Positions 34,680 through 42,573 of a stretch of 64,000 nt of DNA are shown here, in pieces (position 1 is the stretch's first letter; each line of letters opens with the position of its first letter). The notes beneath the pieces are model-generated. The model did not search any database. It saw only the letters and a list, made by a program, of their open reading frames with translations, and was not told where the DNA came from. Both the position numbers and the translations under genes were made by a program. The stretch comes from Zhengella sedimenti (GTDB taxonomy: Bacteria > Pseudomonadota > Alphaproteobacteria > Rhizobiales > Rhizobiaceae), in assembly GCF_046506625.1 (NCBI RefSeq), contig NZ_JBKFFP010000001.1, positions 806,001-870,000 of the forward strand, written 5' to 3'.

Positions 34680-35699
34680 TCAGCCTTCCCCGTCTTTTTC
34701 CAGCGCCCTTGCCACGCGCTGGAGGGTCTGGTGCATGGCCTTCTGCTCGCTCGCCTGGGCTTCCACCCAGTCGCGCATCATCTGCTGCTCGGAACGCATC
34801 GACTTGACGAGTCCGGCCACGCCCTCGGCGAGGTTGGCCATGGCGGCGGTGACGCGCTGGGAGGAGCCGCCGGCCTCCTGCAGGCGGCGCAGGCTTTCCG
34901 CCATTTCGCGGATCTCGTCGGAGGAACCGGGCGAACGCATGGCAGCCGAAAGGTCGGAGCCGACATCGGTGACCGAGGACAGCCAGTTTTCCAGTTCGGT
35001 GTAGAAACGGTTTTGCGCGCGGCCGGCCTGCAGGTCGAGGAAGCCGAGCACCAGCGAACCGGCGAGGCCGAACAGCGAAGAGGAAAAGGCCGTGCCCATG
35101 CCGTCGAGCGGCCGCGCGAGGCCGGATTTCAGCGCGTTGAGCGTGTCGTTGGCGTCACCCGTGCCGGGATCCAGCGACTGGATGGTGTCGCCGATGGAAC
35201 CGATGGTCTGGAGCAGGCCCCAGAAGGTGCCGAGCAGGCCGAGAAAGACCAGCAGGCCGATCAGGTAGCGCGAGATGTCGCGGCTCTCGTCGAGGCGCGT
35301 GGCGATGGAATCGAGGATCGAACGCATCGAGCTGGTCGACAGCGACGTGGCGGTATTGCGCGAGAGCAGGGCCTGCATGGGAGCCAGCAGGACCGGGTCC
35401 TTCGCGCTCTCGCCCTGGCGGAATGAATTGACCCAGCGGACCTCCCGGAACAGGCGGATGACCTGCATGAAGGCGAGCAGGATGCCGACCGCCAGCACGC
35501 CGAGGATCAGCCCGTTCAGACCGGGATTGGTGGCAAAGGCCGAGGATATCTGGCGGAAGAGGATGGCTGCGACAAATCCGGCCAGCGCCAGGAAGACGAT
35601 CATGGAGAGCAGGAAGACCTGCGGCGAGGACAAGCGCTCCGGATCGTAGACGCTTTGCTGCGCGCCGCTCGCTTCTTCCATGGCCATGCCTGATCCCAC
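34680..35699 (-). CDS. MotA/TolQ/ExbB-like proton-channel subunit
   Basis: 339 residues. Hydrophobic spans at about 29-49, 61-80, 145-170 and 205-230; the third contains LLGTFWGLLQTIG and the fourth AFSSSLFGLAGSLVLGF, the MotA/TolQ/ExbB channel pattern. The C-terminal region (250-339) is a cytoplasmic helical tail. It pairs with the OmpA-domain gene immediately downstream. Met codons at residues 5 and 7 are alternative starts. ZorA of the Zorya defence system has the same fold, but no ZorC/D/E genes are present. Confidence 0.85.
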   Translation of the reverse strand: MGSGMAMEEASGAQQSVYDPERLSSPQVFLLSMIVFLALAGFVAAILFRQISSAFATNPGLNGLILGVLAVGILLAFMQVIRLFREVRWVNSFRQGESAKDPVLLAPMQALLSRNTATSLSTSSMRSILDSIATRLDESRDISRYLIGLLVFLGLLGTFWGLLQTIGSIGDTIQSLDPGTGDANDTLNALKSGLARPLDGMGTAFSSSLFGLAGSLVLGFLDLQAGRAQNRFYTELENWLSSVTDVGSDLSAAMRSPGSSDEIREMAESLRRLQEAGGSSQRVTAAMANLAEGVAGLVKSMRSEQQMMRDWVEAQASEQKAMHQTLQRVARALEKDGEG

Positions 35700-35780
35700 C
35701 TTTCCCGATTCGCGTCGTGCCCCGGTTAAAGGCGACTTTAATCGGAATTATGACGCAATGAAAAGAAGGCGAACGGCAAC

Positions 35781-36572
35781 TCAGACGGGTTTTGCCAGCG
35801 TTGCCAGCAAGCGGCGGTGGATGTCCTCGTTGCCGGCAACGACGGAAGCGCTGTCGAGCATGTCCTGCCCGCCCTTGCCGTCGGAGACGAAGCCGCCGGC
35901 CTCGCGCACGAGCAGCATGCCGGCCGCCACGTCCCACGGGTCGAGGCCGTCTTCCCAGAAGCCGTCGAACCGGCCGGAGGCGACCCAGGCCAGGTCGATC
36001 GAGGCGCAGCCGGTGCGGCGGATGCCGGCGCATTCGCCCATGACGTTGCGCAATTGCAGCAGCGCATTGCCGTGGTGGCCGCGGCCAAGATGCGGAATGC
36101 CGGTGCAGATCACCGCGTCGGCCAGACTGGAGCGCGCGGCGACGCGGATGCGGCGGTCGTTGAAGAAGGCGCCGCCGCCGCGTTCGGCAGTATAGAGTTC
36201 GTCCATGACCGGGTTGTAGACCACGGCCGCGACGATCTGGCCCTGGCGCTCCAGGGCGATGGATATGGCGAAAACCGGGATGGCATGGAGGAAATTGGTC
36301 GTTCCGTCGAGCGGATCGACGATCCAGCGATGCTGGCCGTCATGGCCTTCCACCTCGCCGCGCTCTTCCATCAGGAAGGAATAACCGGGCCGTGCGCGCG
36401 ACAATTCCTGGTAGACGATCTCTTCCGCCTTCCGGTCGGCCTGGCTGACGTAATTGCCCGGTCCCTTGCGCGAGACCTGGAGGTTTTCCACCTCGCCGAA
36501 ATCGCGCACGAGCGAGCGCCCGGCCTTCAGCGCCGTCTGCACCATGACATTGAGGATCGCTGAGCGCGCCAT
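35781..36572 (-). CDS. inositol monophosphatase family protein (SuhB-like)
   Basis: 263 residues. The metal-binding motifs are intact: EERGE, WIVDPLDGTTNFLHAIP, and the C-terminal WEDGLDPWDVAAG. The family dephosphorylates inositol-1-phosphate or related sugar phosphates such as 3'-phosphoadenosine nucleotides. It lies 40 bases after the EF-P gene and 81 bases before the MotA-like gene on the same strand. SuhB in enteric bacteria also assists rRNA antitermination; that role here is only a possibility. Confidence 0.93.
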   Translation of the reverse strand: MARSAILNVMVQTALKAGRSLVRDFGEVENLQVSRKGPGNYVSQADRKAEEIVYQELSRARPGYSFLMEERGEVEGHDGQHRWIVDPLDGTTNFLHAIPVFAISIALERQGQIVAAVVYNPVMDELYTAERGGGAFFNDRRIRVAARSSLADAVICTGIPHLGRGHHGNALLQLRNVMGECAGIRRTGCASIDLAWVASGRFDGFWEDGLDPWDVAAGMLLVREAGGFVSDGKGGQDMLDSASVVAGNEDIHRRLLATLAKPV

Positions 36573-36612
36573 TCGGTTCGTTCCTGTCTTCCGGTCCGGT
36601 CAGCCGCGCGCG

Positions 36613-37176
36613 TCAGTCGGCGCGGCGGACATAGGTGATCTCGTCGGTATCGACGATGATGCGCTCGCCCGATTCGATGAAGGGCGGAACCATGACGCGG
36701 ACGCCGTTCTCCAGCACCGCCGGCTTGTAGGAGGACGCCGCCGTCTGGCCCTTGACCACCGGATCGGCCTGCGAGATCGTCAGCGTCACCTGGCTCGGCA
36801 GGGAGATGCCGATGGGCTTTTCCTCGTAGAGTTCGACCGTGACGATCATGCCTTCCTGCAGGAAGGCGGCGCGGTCGCCGACGAAATCCTTCTGCAGTTC
36901 AAGCTGCTCGTAGTTTTCCTGATCCATGAAGACCAGCATTTCGCCTTCCTCGTAGAGATAGGAGAAATCCTTCTGCTCAAGGCGCACCTTCTCCACCGTC
37001 TCGGAGGCGCGGAAACGCTCGTTGAGCTTGGTGCCGTCGATGAGGTTCTTCAGTTCGACCTGGTTGAAGGCGCCGCCCTTGCCGGGCTTGACCGCGTTGG
37101 TCTTCACCGCGACCCAGAGGCCTCCATTGTGCTCGATCACGTTGCCGGGGCGGATTTCGTTGCCGTTGATCTTCAT
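36613..37176 (-). CDS. efp: elongation factor P
   Basis: 187 residues in three beta-barrel domains. EF-P binds between the P and E sites and rescues ribosomes stalled at polyproline. The loop Lys that is modified in many bacteria is Lys33 (VKPGKGGAF). ATG 37176 gives the normal start MKINGNEIRPG. No EpmA/EpmB gene is in the window. The ThiE-like, Sel1 and EF-P genes run in the same direction. Confidence 0.96.
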   Translation of the reverse strand: MKINGNEIRPGNVIEHNGGLWVAVKTNAVKPGKGGAFNQVELKNLIDGTKLNERFRASETVEKVRLEQKDFSYLYEEGEMLVFMDQENYEQLELQKDFVGDRAAFLQEGMIVTVELYEEKPIGISLPSQVTLTISQADPVVKGQTAASSYKPAVLENGVRVMVPPFIESGERIIVDTDEITYVRRAD

Positions 37177-37327
37177 GATGTCCGTTTCCGTTGCTTGCCG
37201 GTTTCCGCCAGCGCCGCCGCCGCGGGGACACGGCGCTGATGCGCGCGGCCCGGCCTGTTCCGGCGCTCCAAGACCACAAAATGCGGCGCGAGGCAAGAGC
37301 ACGGCCCGGCGTGGCGCCCGGCGGCGC

Positions 37328-38311
37328 CTAGCGCAGGCGGTTGGCGCGCTCGATCGCGGTCTTCATCTGCTCGCGGGTCAGCCCGTCGAGAAAGATGTTC
37401 ATCTCCGGATCGTCCAGGCCGGCGCGCCGCGCAAGTATGTACCACGCCGCCGCCTCGATGGAATCCCCCTCGGTCCCGAGCCCCATGCGGTAGAGCTTGG
37501 CGAGGCCGTTCTGGGCGGCGACATTGCCGGACTTGGCGGCATTGCGCATCCACAGGAAGCCGGCCTCGAAATCGCGCTCGCCGCCGCGGCCTTCGACCAT
37601 CCAGACCGCAAGGTCCAGCATGGCGGTGTCGAAACCGCCCTTGGCGGCCAGTTCCAGCCATTTGCGCGCGGTGGCCTCGTCCCGGTCGCGCCCCGCATTG
37701 CCCTGCGCCAGGATCATGGCCATGGCGTATTGCGCGTCGGGCAAGCCCTGGCGCGCGGCGCGCTCATACCATTCGGCGGCTTCGGCGAGGCCGGACGGGC
37801 CGGGTTTGCGGTCGACGATCATCTGGGCGTAGTTGAACCGCGCCAGGGCGTTGCCAGCCGCCGCCGCCTCGCCCATCAGGCGGTAGGCCTCTTCCGGATC
37901 CTTCGCCACATGCGTTCCGTCGAGCAGGAGAAGCGCATACTGGAACTTGGCCTCGGGATTGCCGCCCCTGGCCGCCTCCACATACCACTTGGCCGCTTCC
38001 TTCTGGTCGCGGGGCACACCAAGGCCGCGCGACAGGATCTCGCCCAGAAGCGTCTGCGCCGCCGGATCGCCCTTTTCCGCCAGCGGCCGGGCAAGATTGA
38101 CCGCGGTCTTGTAGAGACCGCGCTGGAAGGCGCCAAAGGCCTTGTCGGCGGGGTGCTGGCCGAAACGCTGCGGGTCGACGGGCGACGGCGCCGCGCTCTC
38201 GGAGGCGACGCGATCGGCCAGCGAGGGCAGGACGGCCTGCGCCTTTTCACCGGCGGCGAGCGCGGGACCGGCTGCAAGCAGGACGAGGGCGGTGGCGATG
38301 CGCCTGATCAT
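37328..38311 (-). CDS. secreted Sel1-repeat protein
   Basis: 327 residues. Signal peptide (1-19), then about six Sel1-like repeats (AAKWYVEAARGGNPEAKFQ, AAEWYERAARQGLPDAQYA, ARKWLELAAKGGFDTAMLD and others), which form alpha-solenoids for protein-protein contact. Comparable rhizobial proteins act in exopolysaccharide regulation (ExoR-like), but I cannot assign that here. The ATG at 38311 overlaps the stop of the ThiE-like gene by ATGA, so the two are coupled. Confidence 0.88.
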   Translation of the reverse strand: MIRRIATALVLLAAGPALAAGEKAQAVLPSLADRVASESAAPSPVDPQRFGQHPADKAFGAFQRGLYKTAVNLARPLAEKGDPAAQTLLGEILSRGLGVPRDQKEAAKWYVEAARGGNPEAKFQYALLLLDGTHVAKDPEEAYRLMGEAAAAGNALARFNYAQMIVDRKPGPSGLAEAAEWYERAARQGLPDAQYAMAMILAQGNAGRDRDEATARKWLELAAKGGFDTAMLDLAVWMVEGRGGERDFEAGFLWMRNAAKSGNVAAQNGLAKLYRMGLGTEGDSIEAAAWYILARRAGLDDPEMNIFLDGLTREQMKTAIERANRLR

Positions 38312-38970
38312 GCCGCACCCAGTTCCGGGGCTGTTTCGTCGAGCAGGGCGTTGACCTTCGCCACCGCCACGCCGGGGCTGTCGGGTCCGGCAAAGACGGC
38401 CGCCGACAGGGCGACGAAATCGGCGCGGGTCGCGGCGACCGCGGCCACGCTCTCGATGGCGGCGCCACCCATGACGACGCAGGGCAGGGTGACCATTTCG
38501 GCCCACCATTCGCCCAGCGCCAGGTTGCGGTGGTGCGCCTCGGGTTGCGTGTCGTAGCCGATGCGGCCGAAGAAGATGTAGTCGGGGCGGGCCTCGCCCA
38601 GCTCCAGCGCGTCGTGGCGGGTCTTGGCGCCGCCGACGCCCAGCATCAGCTTGCCGTCGAAACGCTCGGCCGTCTCCGCCATGGCCGCCCTCGCGTTCTC
38701 CAGGTGGACCCCGTCGGCATGGACGCGGCCGGCCGTGCGGGTGTCATCGACGATCATCACCGCCACGCCTTTCTCCTGGGCCAACGGTACGATATGCGCG
38801 CAGCGGGCCTGGAAGGCGGCCTCGGCGAGACCGTAGGCCGGCAGGATCAGCGAGGCCACGTCGCCGCCCGACAGTGCGTCGGCGATGGCCGCGGCAAGCG
38901 CGCCGTCATCGGCCATGTCCGGCGCGATGAGGACGAGGCGGCAGCGGGTGTCCGGCGTTGAATGCGGCAT
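38308..38970 (-). CDS. ThiE-like TIM-barrel protein
   Basis: 220 residues resembling thiamine-phosphate synthase: MIVDDTRTAGRVHADGVHLE, LMLGVGGAKTRHDALELGE, DYIFFGRIGYDT and VVMGGAAIESV. The usual GVHLGQ.D signature is GVHLENARA, so key substrate contacts may be missing. It may be a paralogue with another role rather than the true thiamine enzyme. No thiamine riboswitch is visible upstream and no other thi genes are near. It is coupled to the Sel1 gene by a four-base overlap. Confidence 0.75.
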   Translation of the reverse strand: MPHSTPDTRCRLVLIAPDMADDGALAAAIADALSGGDVASLILPAYGLAEAAFQARCAHIVPLAQEKGVAVMIVDDTRTAGRVHADGVHLENARAAMAETAERFDGKLMLGVGGAKTRHDALELGEARPDYIFFGRIGYDTQPEAHHRNLALGEWWAEMVTLPCVVMGGAAIESVAAVAATRADFVALSAAVFAGPDSPGVAVAKVNALLDETAPELGAA

Positions 38971-39161
38971 GGTTGATGGCGTCCTGTTCGTGACCGTTTC
39001 CGATTGGCGGCAGAAAATGGTCGCAATTGGGCGGCGGCGCAAGGGCGCGACGCAGGTTCGGGGAAAACGCGCCGCCCTGTCGCCAATCGCGCCGCAACCG
39101 GCTATGCAGGGACAGGCCGGCAGTTTCGCGCCGGCCCGCCCCCGACCGACGACGGACGTCC

Positions 39162-39932
39162 ATGGAAGGCCTTCTCAGCGATCCCTGGTTCTATGCCGTC
39201 TGTGTGCCGGCCGTGCTCCTCGTCGGCCTGTCGAAGGGCGGGCTTGGCGGCGCAACGGCGCTGATCGGCGTGCCCATGATGACGCTCGTCCTGCCACCGG
39301 TGCAGGCGGCGGCGATCATGCTGCCGATCCTCATCCTGATGGACGTCGTCTCCCTGTGGACGTGGCGGGGCTACCGGCATACCCAGACGCTGTTCTACAT
39401 GCTGCCGGGCGCACTGGCCGGCATCGCCATCGGCTGGTGGCTGGCCTCGTCGGTCTCCACCGACATGGTCAAGCTGATCATCGGCTTGATCGCGGCGCTG
39501 TTTGCCGGCCGCTGGTTCTGGCTGAAGCTGCGCAAATCGGCCGTCGAACGGCCACCGAGCCGGATTCGCGGCGCGTTCTGGGGCGTGATCTCCGGCTATA
39601 CGAGCTTCGTCGCCCATGCCGGCGGTCCGCCCTTCCAGATGTATGCGCTGCCGCTGGGCCTGCATCCGCGAACCTATACCGGCACGTCGGTGATCTATTT
39701 CGCCATCGTGAACGCGGTAAAGGTGCTGCCCTATTTCCTGCTGGGGGAGTTCAGCACCGGAAACCTCATGGCTTCTGCCGTTCTGATGCCCTTCGCGCCG
39801 CTGGCCACGCTGGCCGGCGCCTGGCTGGTCAAGCGCATGAAGCCGGAGGTCTTCTATCCCTTCACCTACACCATGGTGGCCATTGTCGCGGTCAAGCTGA
39901 TCCATGACGGCCTGGCCGCGCTTTCGGGCTGA
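39162..39932 (+). CDS. TSUP-family sulfite/anion exporter (TauE/SafE-like)
   Basis: 256 residues, about eight hydrophobic spans, with the twice-repeated TSUP pattern (LLVGLSKGGLGGATALIGVPM in the first half, GVISGYTSFVAHAGGPPFQM in the second). TSUP proteins export small sulfur or carbon anions; substrate unknown. ATG 39162 follows GACGGACGTCC and gives a normal N-terminus. Divergent from the ThiE-like gene with about 190 bases between. Confidence 0.9.
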   Translation: MEGLLSDPWFYAVCVPAVLLVGLSKGGLGGATALIGVPMMTLVLPPVQAAAIMLPILILMDVVSLWTWRGYRHTQTLFYMLPGALAGIAIGWWLASSVSTDMVKLIIGLIAALFAGRWFWLKLRKSAVERPPSRIRGAFWGVISGYTSFVAHAGGPPFQMYALPLGLHPRTYTGTSVIYFAIVNAVKVLPYFLLGEFSTGNLMASAVLMPFAPLATLAGAWLVKRMKPEVFYPFTYTMVAIVAVKLIHDGLAALSG

Positions 39933-40036
39933 CGGGCATCGGACGAAGGTTTGCGGCCTGATCGCTTGGCAGGCGGCATCGCGGCTGGTTAATTGCAGCA
40001 AGCGAATAGCGTCTTCTGCCGGGAGGAAACGAGACG

Positions 40037-41677
40037 ATGGCCAGTGCCTATGACCGCGACCTGGACAAGAACCAGGCCAACTACCAGCCGCTTACACCGC
40101 TGACCTATCTGGAACGCGCGGCGAAGACCTTTCCGGACCACACCGCCATCGTGCATGGCAGCCAGCGCATTTCCTACGGGCAGTTCTGGACGCGCGCGCT
40201 GAAGCTCGCCTCGTCGCTGCGCAACACGGGCATCGGCAAGGGCGACACGGTGTCGGTGATGCTGTCGAACACGCCGCCGATGCTGGAGGCGCATTTCGGC
40301 GTGCCGATGGTCAAGGCTGTGCTGCATTCGCTGAACACGCGGCTCGATCCGGCCATCATCGCCTTCCAGCTCGACCATGCCGAATCGAAGGTGCTGATCG
40401 TTGACCGCGAGTTCTCCGGCGTGGTGGCCGAGGCGCTCAAGATCGCGACCGTGAAGCCGCTGGTCATCGACTATGACGATCCGGACTATCCGGATGACGC
40501 GCCCTATCCCAAGGGCGAGCGCATCGGTTCGCAGGATTACGAGGATTTCGTGTCGGCCGGCGATCCCGGCTTTGCCTGGGAGATGCCCGATGACGAGTGG
40601 GACGCGATCTCGCTCAACTACACGTCCGGCACGACCGGCAATCCGAAGGGCGTGGTCTATCACCATCGCGGCGCGGCGCTGATGGCCTATGCCAACACGA
40701 TCCACTCCGGCATGGGCCAGCATTCGGTCTATCTGTGGACGCTGCCGATGTTCCACTGCAACGGCTGGTGCTTTCCCTGGACGCTGGCCGTGACGGCCTC
40801 CACCCATGTCTGCCTGCGCTGGGTGCGCGCGAAGGCGATGTATAACGCCATCGCCGACGAGGGCGTGACGACGCTGTGCGGCGCGCCGATCGTCATGTCG
40901 ACGCTGATCAACGCACCGGAAGATGAGAAGCGCGATTTCCCGCAGACCGTGACCTTCAACACGGCCGCCGCGCCGCCTCCGGAAGCGGTGCTGTCGGGCA
41001 TGGCGGATGCGGGCTTTGCCGTCACCCATCTTTACGGGCTGACCGAGACCTACGGGCCGGCCGTCGTCAACGAGTGGAAGGGCGAATGGAACGACCTCGA
41101 GAAGGGCGCGCGCACCGCGAAGAAGGCGCGGCAGGGCGTGCGCTATGCCGCGCTGGAGGGCCTGACGGTGCGCGATCCGGAGACCATGGACGAGGTGCCG
41201 CATGACGGCGAGACCATCGGCGAGGTCATGTTCCGGGGCAACATTGTCATGAAAGGCTATCTGAAGAACCCGGATGCGAGCGCGGAAGCCTTTGGCGGCG
41301 GCTGGTTCCATTCCGGGGATCTCGGCGTGATGCATCCAGACGGCTACATTCAGCTCAAGGACCGGTCCAAGGACATCATCATCTCCGGCGGCGAGAACAT
41401 CTCCTCCATCGAGGTGGAGGACGCGCTCTACAAGCATCCGGCGGTGGCGGCCTGCGCGGTGGTGGCCAAGCCGGACGAGAAATGGGGCGAGACACCCGTT
41501 GCCTATGTGGAACTGAAGGCGGGCAAGACGGCCAGCGAAGCGGAGATCATCGAGCATTGCCGCGCGCTGCTGGCGCGGTTCAAATGCCCCAAGCAGGTGA
41601 TTTTCGCGGAAATCCCCAAGACATCGACCGGCAAGATCCAGAAATTCCGGCTGCGCGACGAGGCCAGGGGGCTGTAG
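40037..41677 (+). CDS. acyl-CoA synthetase (AMP-forming)
   Basis: 546 residues. The adenylate-forming signatures are present: phosphate loop YTSGTTGNPKG, YGLTETYGP, WFHSGDLGV and the C-terminal PKTSTGKIQK with the catalytic Lys. It should activate a fatty or sulfur-containing carboxylic acid to its CoA thioester. The sequence resembles the medium-chain/DmdB-like group; the true substrate is unclear. The stop is at 41677, after which a 368-base gap holds the CtrA boxes and an RNA gene. Confidence 0.93.
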   Translation: MASAYDRDLDKNQANYQPLTPLTYLERAAKTFPDHTAIVHGSQRISYGQFWTRALKLASSLRNTGIGKGDTVSVMLSNTPPMLEAHFGVPMVKAVLHSLNTRLDPAIIAFQLDHAESKVLIVDREFSGVVAEALKIATVKPLVIDYDDPDYPDDAPYPKGERIGSQDYEDFVSAGDPGFAWEMPDDEWDAISLNYTSGTTGNPKGVVYHHRGAALMAYANTIHSGMGQHSVYLWTLPMFHCNGWCFPWTLAVTASTHVCLRWVRAKAMYNAIADEGVTTLCGAPIVMSTLINAPEDEKRDFPQTVTFNTAAAPPPEAVLSGMADAGFAVTHLYGLTETYGPAVVNEWKGEWNDLEKGARTAKKARQGVRYAALEGLTVRDPETMDEVPHDGETIGEVMFRGNIVMKGYLKNPDASAEAFGGGWFHSGDLGVMHPDGYIQLKDRSKDIIISGGENISSIEVEDALYKHPAVAACAVVAKPDEKWGETPVAYVELKAGKTASEAEIIEHCRALLARFKCPKQVIFAEIPKTSTGKIQKFRLRDEARGL

Positions 41678-41741
41678 ACGGAATGACCGCGAGCATTCGC
41701 CCGCAAGAAATTGCAGGCGGTTGCAGAAAACGGATCCGCCG

Positions 41742-41757
41742 TTAACCGGTGCTTAAC
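41742..41757 (+). promoter_or_regulatory. CtrA-type box before a small RNA
   Basis: TTAA (41742-41745), N7, TTAAC (41753-41757): an exact match to TTAA-N7-TTAAC. It sits about 20 bases upstream of the predicted RNA start, where an activating CtrA box belongs. Confidence 0.75.
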
Positions 41758-41777
41758 CCTGACGAGTCATTACTGTG

Positions 41778-41882
41778 GGTATCCAGTTATCTGGATTCGA
41801 ACCTGAGTGGCCTGAGCCATTCTGTTTGACGCCTCCCTGTAAAACTTCCATGGGCCGCTTCCCTTGAAGCGGCTCTTTTTTT
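41778..41882 (+). ncRNA. candidate CtrA-controlled small RNA
   Basis: About 105 nt with three hairpins: ATCCAG-TTAT-CTGGAT (41781-41796); GAGTGGC-CTGA-GCCATTC (41805-41822, one G-U); and a terminator stem of 8 bp (41854-41861 with 41866-41873) ending in seven Ts (41876-41882). Between hairpins two and three lies an open stretch with CCTCCC (41832-41837), complementary to Shine-Dalgarno sequences. No ORF of note fits. This is the classic form of a trans-acting small RNA. I do not recognise a named family. The start is inferred from the CtrA box. Confidence 0.7.
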
Positions 41883-41909
41883 GCCGCCGCGGCGGCCGGC
41901 CGGGGGGAA

Positions 41910-41925
41910 TTAACCTTTCGTTAAA
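41910..41925 (+). promoter_or_regulatory. CtrA-type box before rcdA
   Basis: TTAA (41910-41913), N7, TTAAA (41921-41925), one mismatch from the TTAA-N7-TTAAC consensus. It lies about 120 bases upstream of the rcdA start codon, beyond the small RNA terminator, so it would serve rcdA separately. Confidence 0.65.
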
Positions 41926-42045
41926 CATGGTCTTGCCAGCGCGGGCCACGACCTGCAATTCTGACCGGGCCGCGTTAAGACAGTGTCCGGGCGGCCGCGG
42001 GCGACGTTTCTGCCCGAAGGACTGATGTGCAGGGTTCCAGGGCGT

Positions 42046-42567
42046 ATGGCTGAGAAGAAGACGACAGGCGAAGGGCCGATCCGGCTGGCGGAGCGGCGGG
42101 TGTTCTCCGACCGCTTCAAGCCGCTCTATGCGGAAGGCATGGGGCTGGTTGAGGAGGCGGCGACCTATCTCGATGGGGACGGCCGCAAGGCTGCAAAGGG
42201 CCTGTCGCGGGTGGCGGCGACGCTTTACGCCGCCGAATCCATGCGCCTGACGACGCGGTTGATGCAGATCGCTTCATGGCTGCTGCTGCAGCGGGCGGCC
42301 AATTCGGGCGAGATGTCGCGCGACCAGGTGGCGGCGGAAAAGACCAAGGTCAAGCTGGATACCGGTTCGGCGGACGAGAGCGCGCCGGGCTGGAACGAAC
42401 TGCCGGACACGTTCCGCGACCTCGTGCGCCGGTCGTTGCGCCTGCAGGGCCATGTGCGGCTCATGGACACCGAGATCTACGGTGGCGGCCAGGTGCCGCG
42501 CGGACCCGACGGCAACCCTGTCTCGGCGCAGATCGACCTTCTGAAGACGGCTTTTGGCGGACGCTGA
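42046..42567 (+). CDS. rcdA: RcdA protease adaptor (DUF1465)
   Basis: About 173 residues of the DUF1465 family, to which Caulobacter RcdA belongs. RcdA, with CpdR and PopA, delivers the master regulator CtrA to ClpXP for destruction. Seen: AERRVFSDRFKPLYAEGMGL, the helical AAESMRLTTRLMQIASWLLLQ, and a C-terminal tail. Possible starts are ATG 42046 (used) and ATG 42025, which has GAAGGA close upstream. A CtrA-type box precedes it, implying a feedback loop. It converges on a TSUP gene 6 bases away. Confidence 0.85.
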   Translation: MAEKKTTGEGPIRLAERRVFSDRFKPLYAEGMGLVEEAATYLDGDGRKAAKGLSRVAATLYAAESMRLTTRLMQIASWLLLQRAANSGEMSRDQVAAEKTKVKLDTGSADESAPGWNELPDTFRDLVRRSLRLQGHVRLMDTEIYGGGQVPRGPDGNPVSAQIDLLKTAFGGR

Positions 42568-42573
42568 CGGCGT

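Noticed and set aside
33647..35699. Zorya-type anti-phage system
   Set aside because: The ZorAB-like architecture is present, but no ZorC, ZorD or ZorE-like gene lies within reach; neighbours are housekeeping.
35726..35741. TTAA pair upstream of the MotA-like gene as a CtrA box
   Set aside because: The spacing is N8; no consensus match.
38971..39161. Thiamine riboswitch before the ThiE-like gene
   Set aside because: The divergent gap shows none of the conserved THI-box segments (such as CTGAGA).
39989..41557. 522-codon open frame antisense to the acyl-CoA synthetase gene
   Set aside because: No domain, shadow composition; the sense gene has all signatures.
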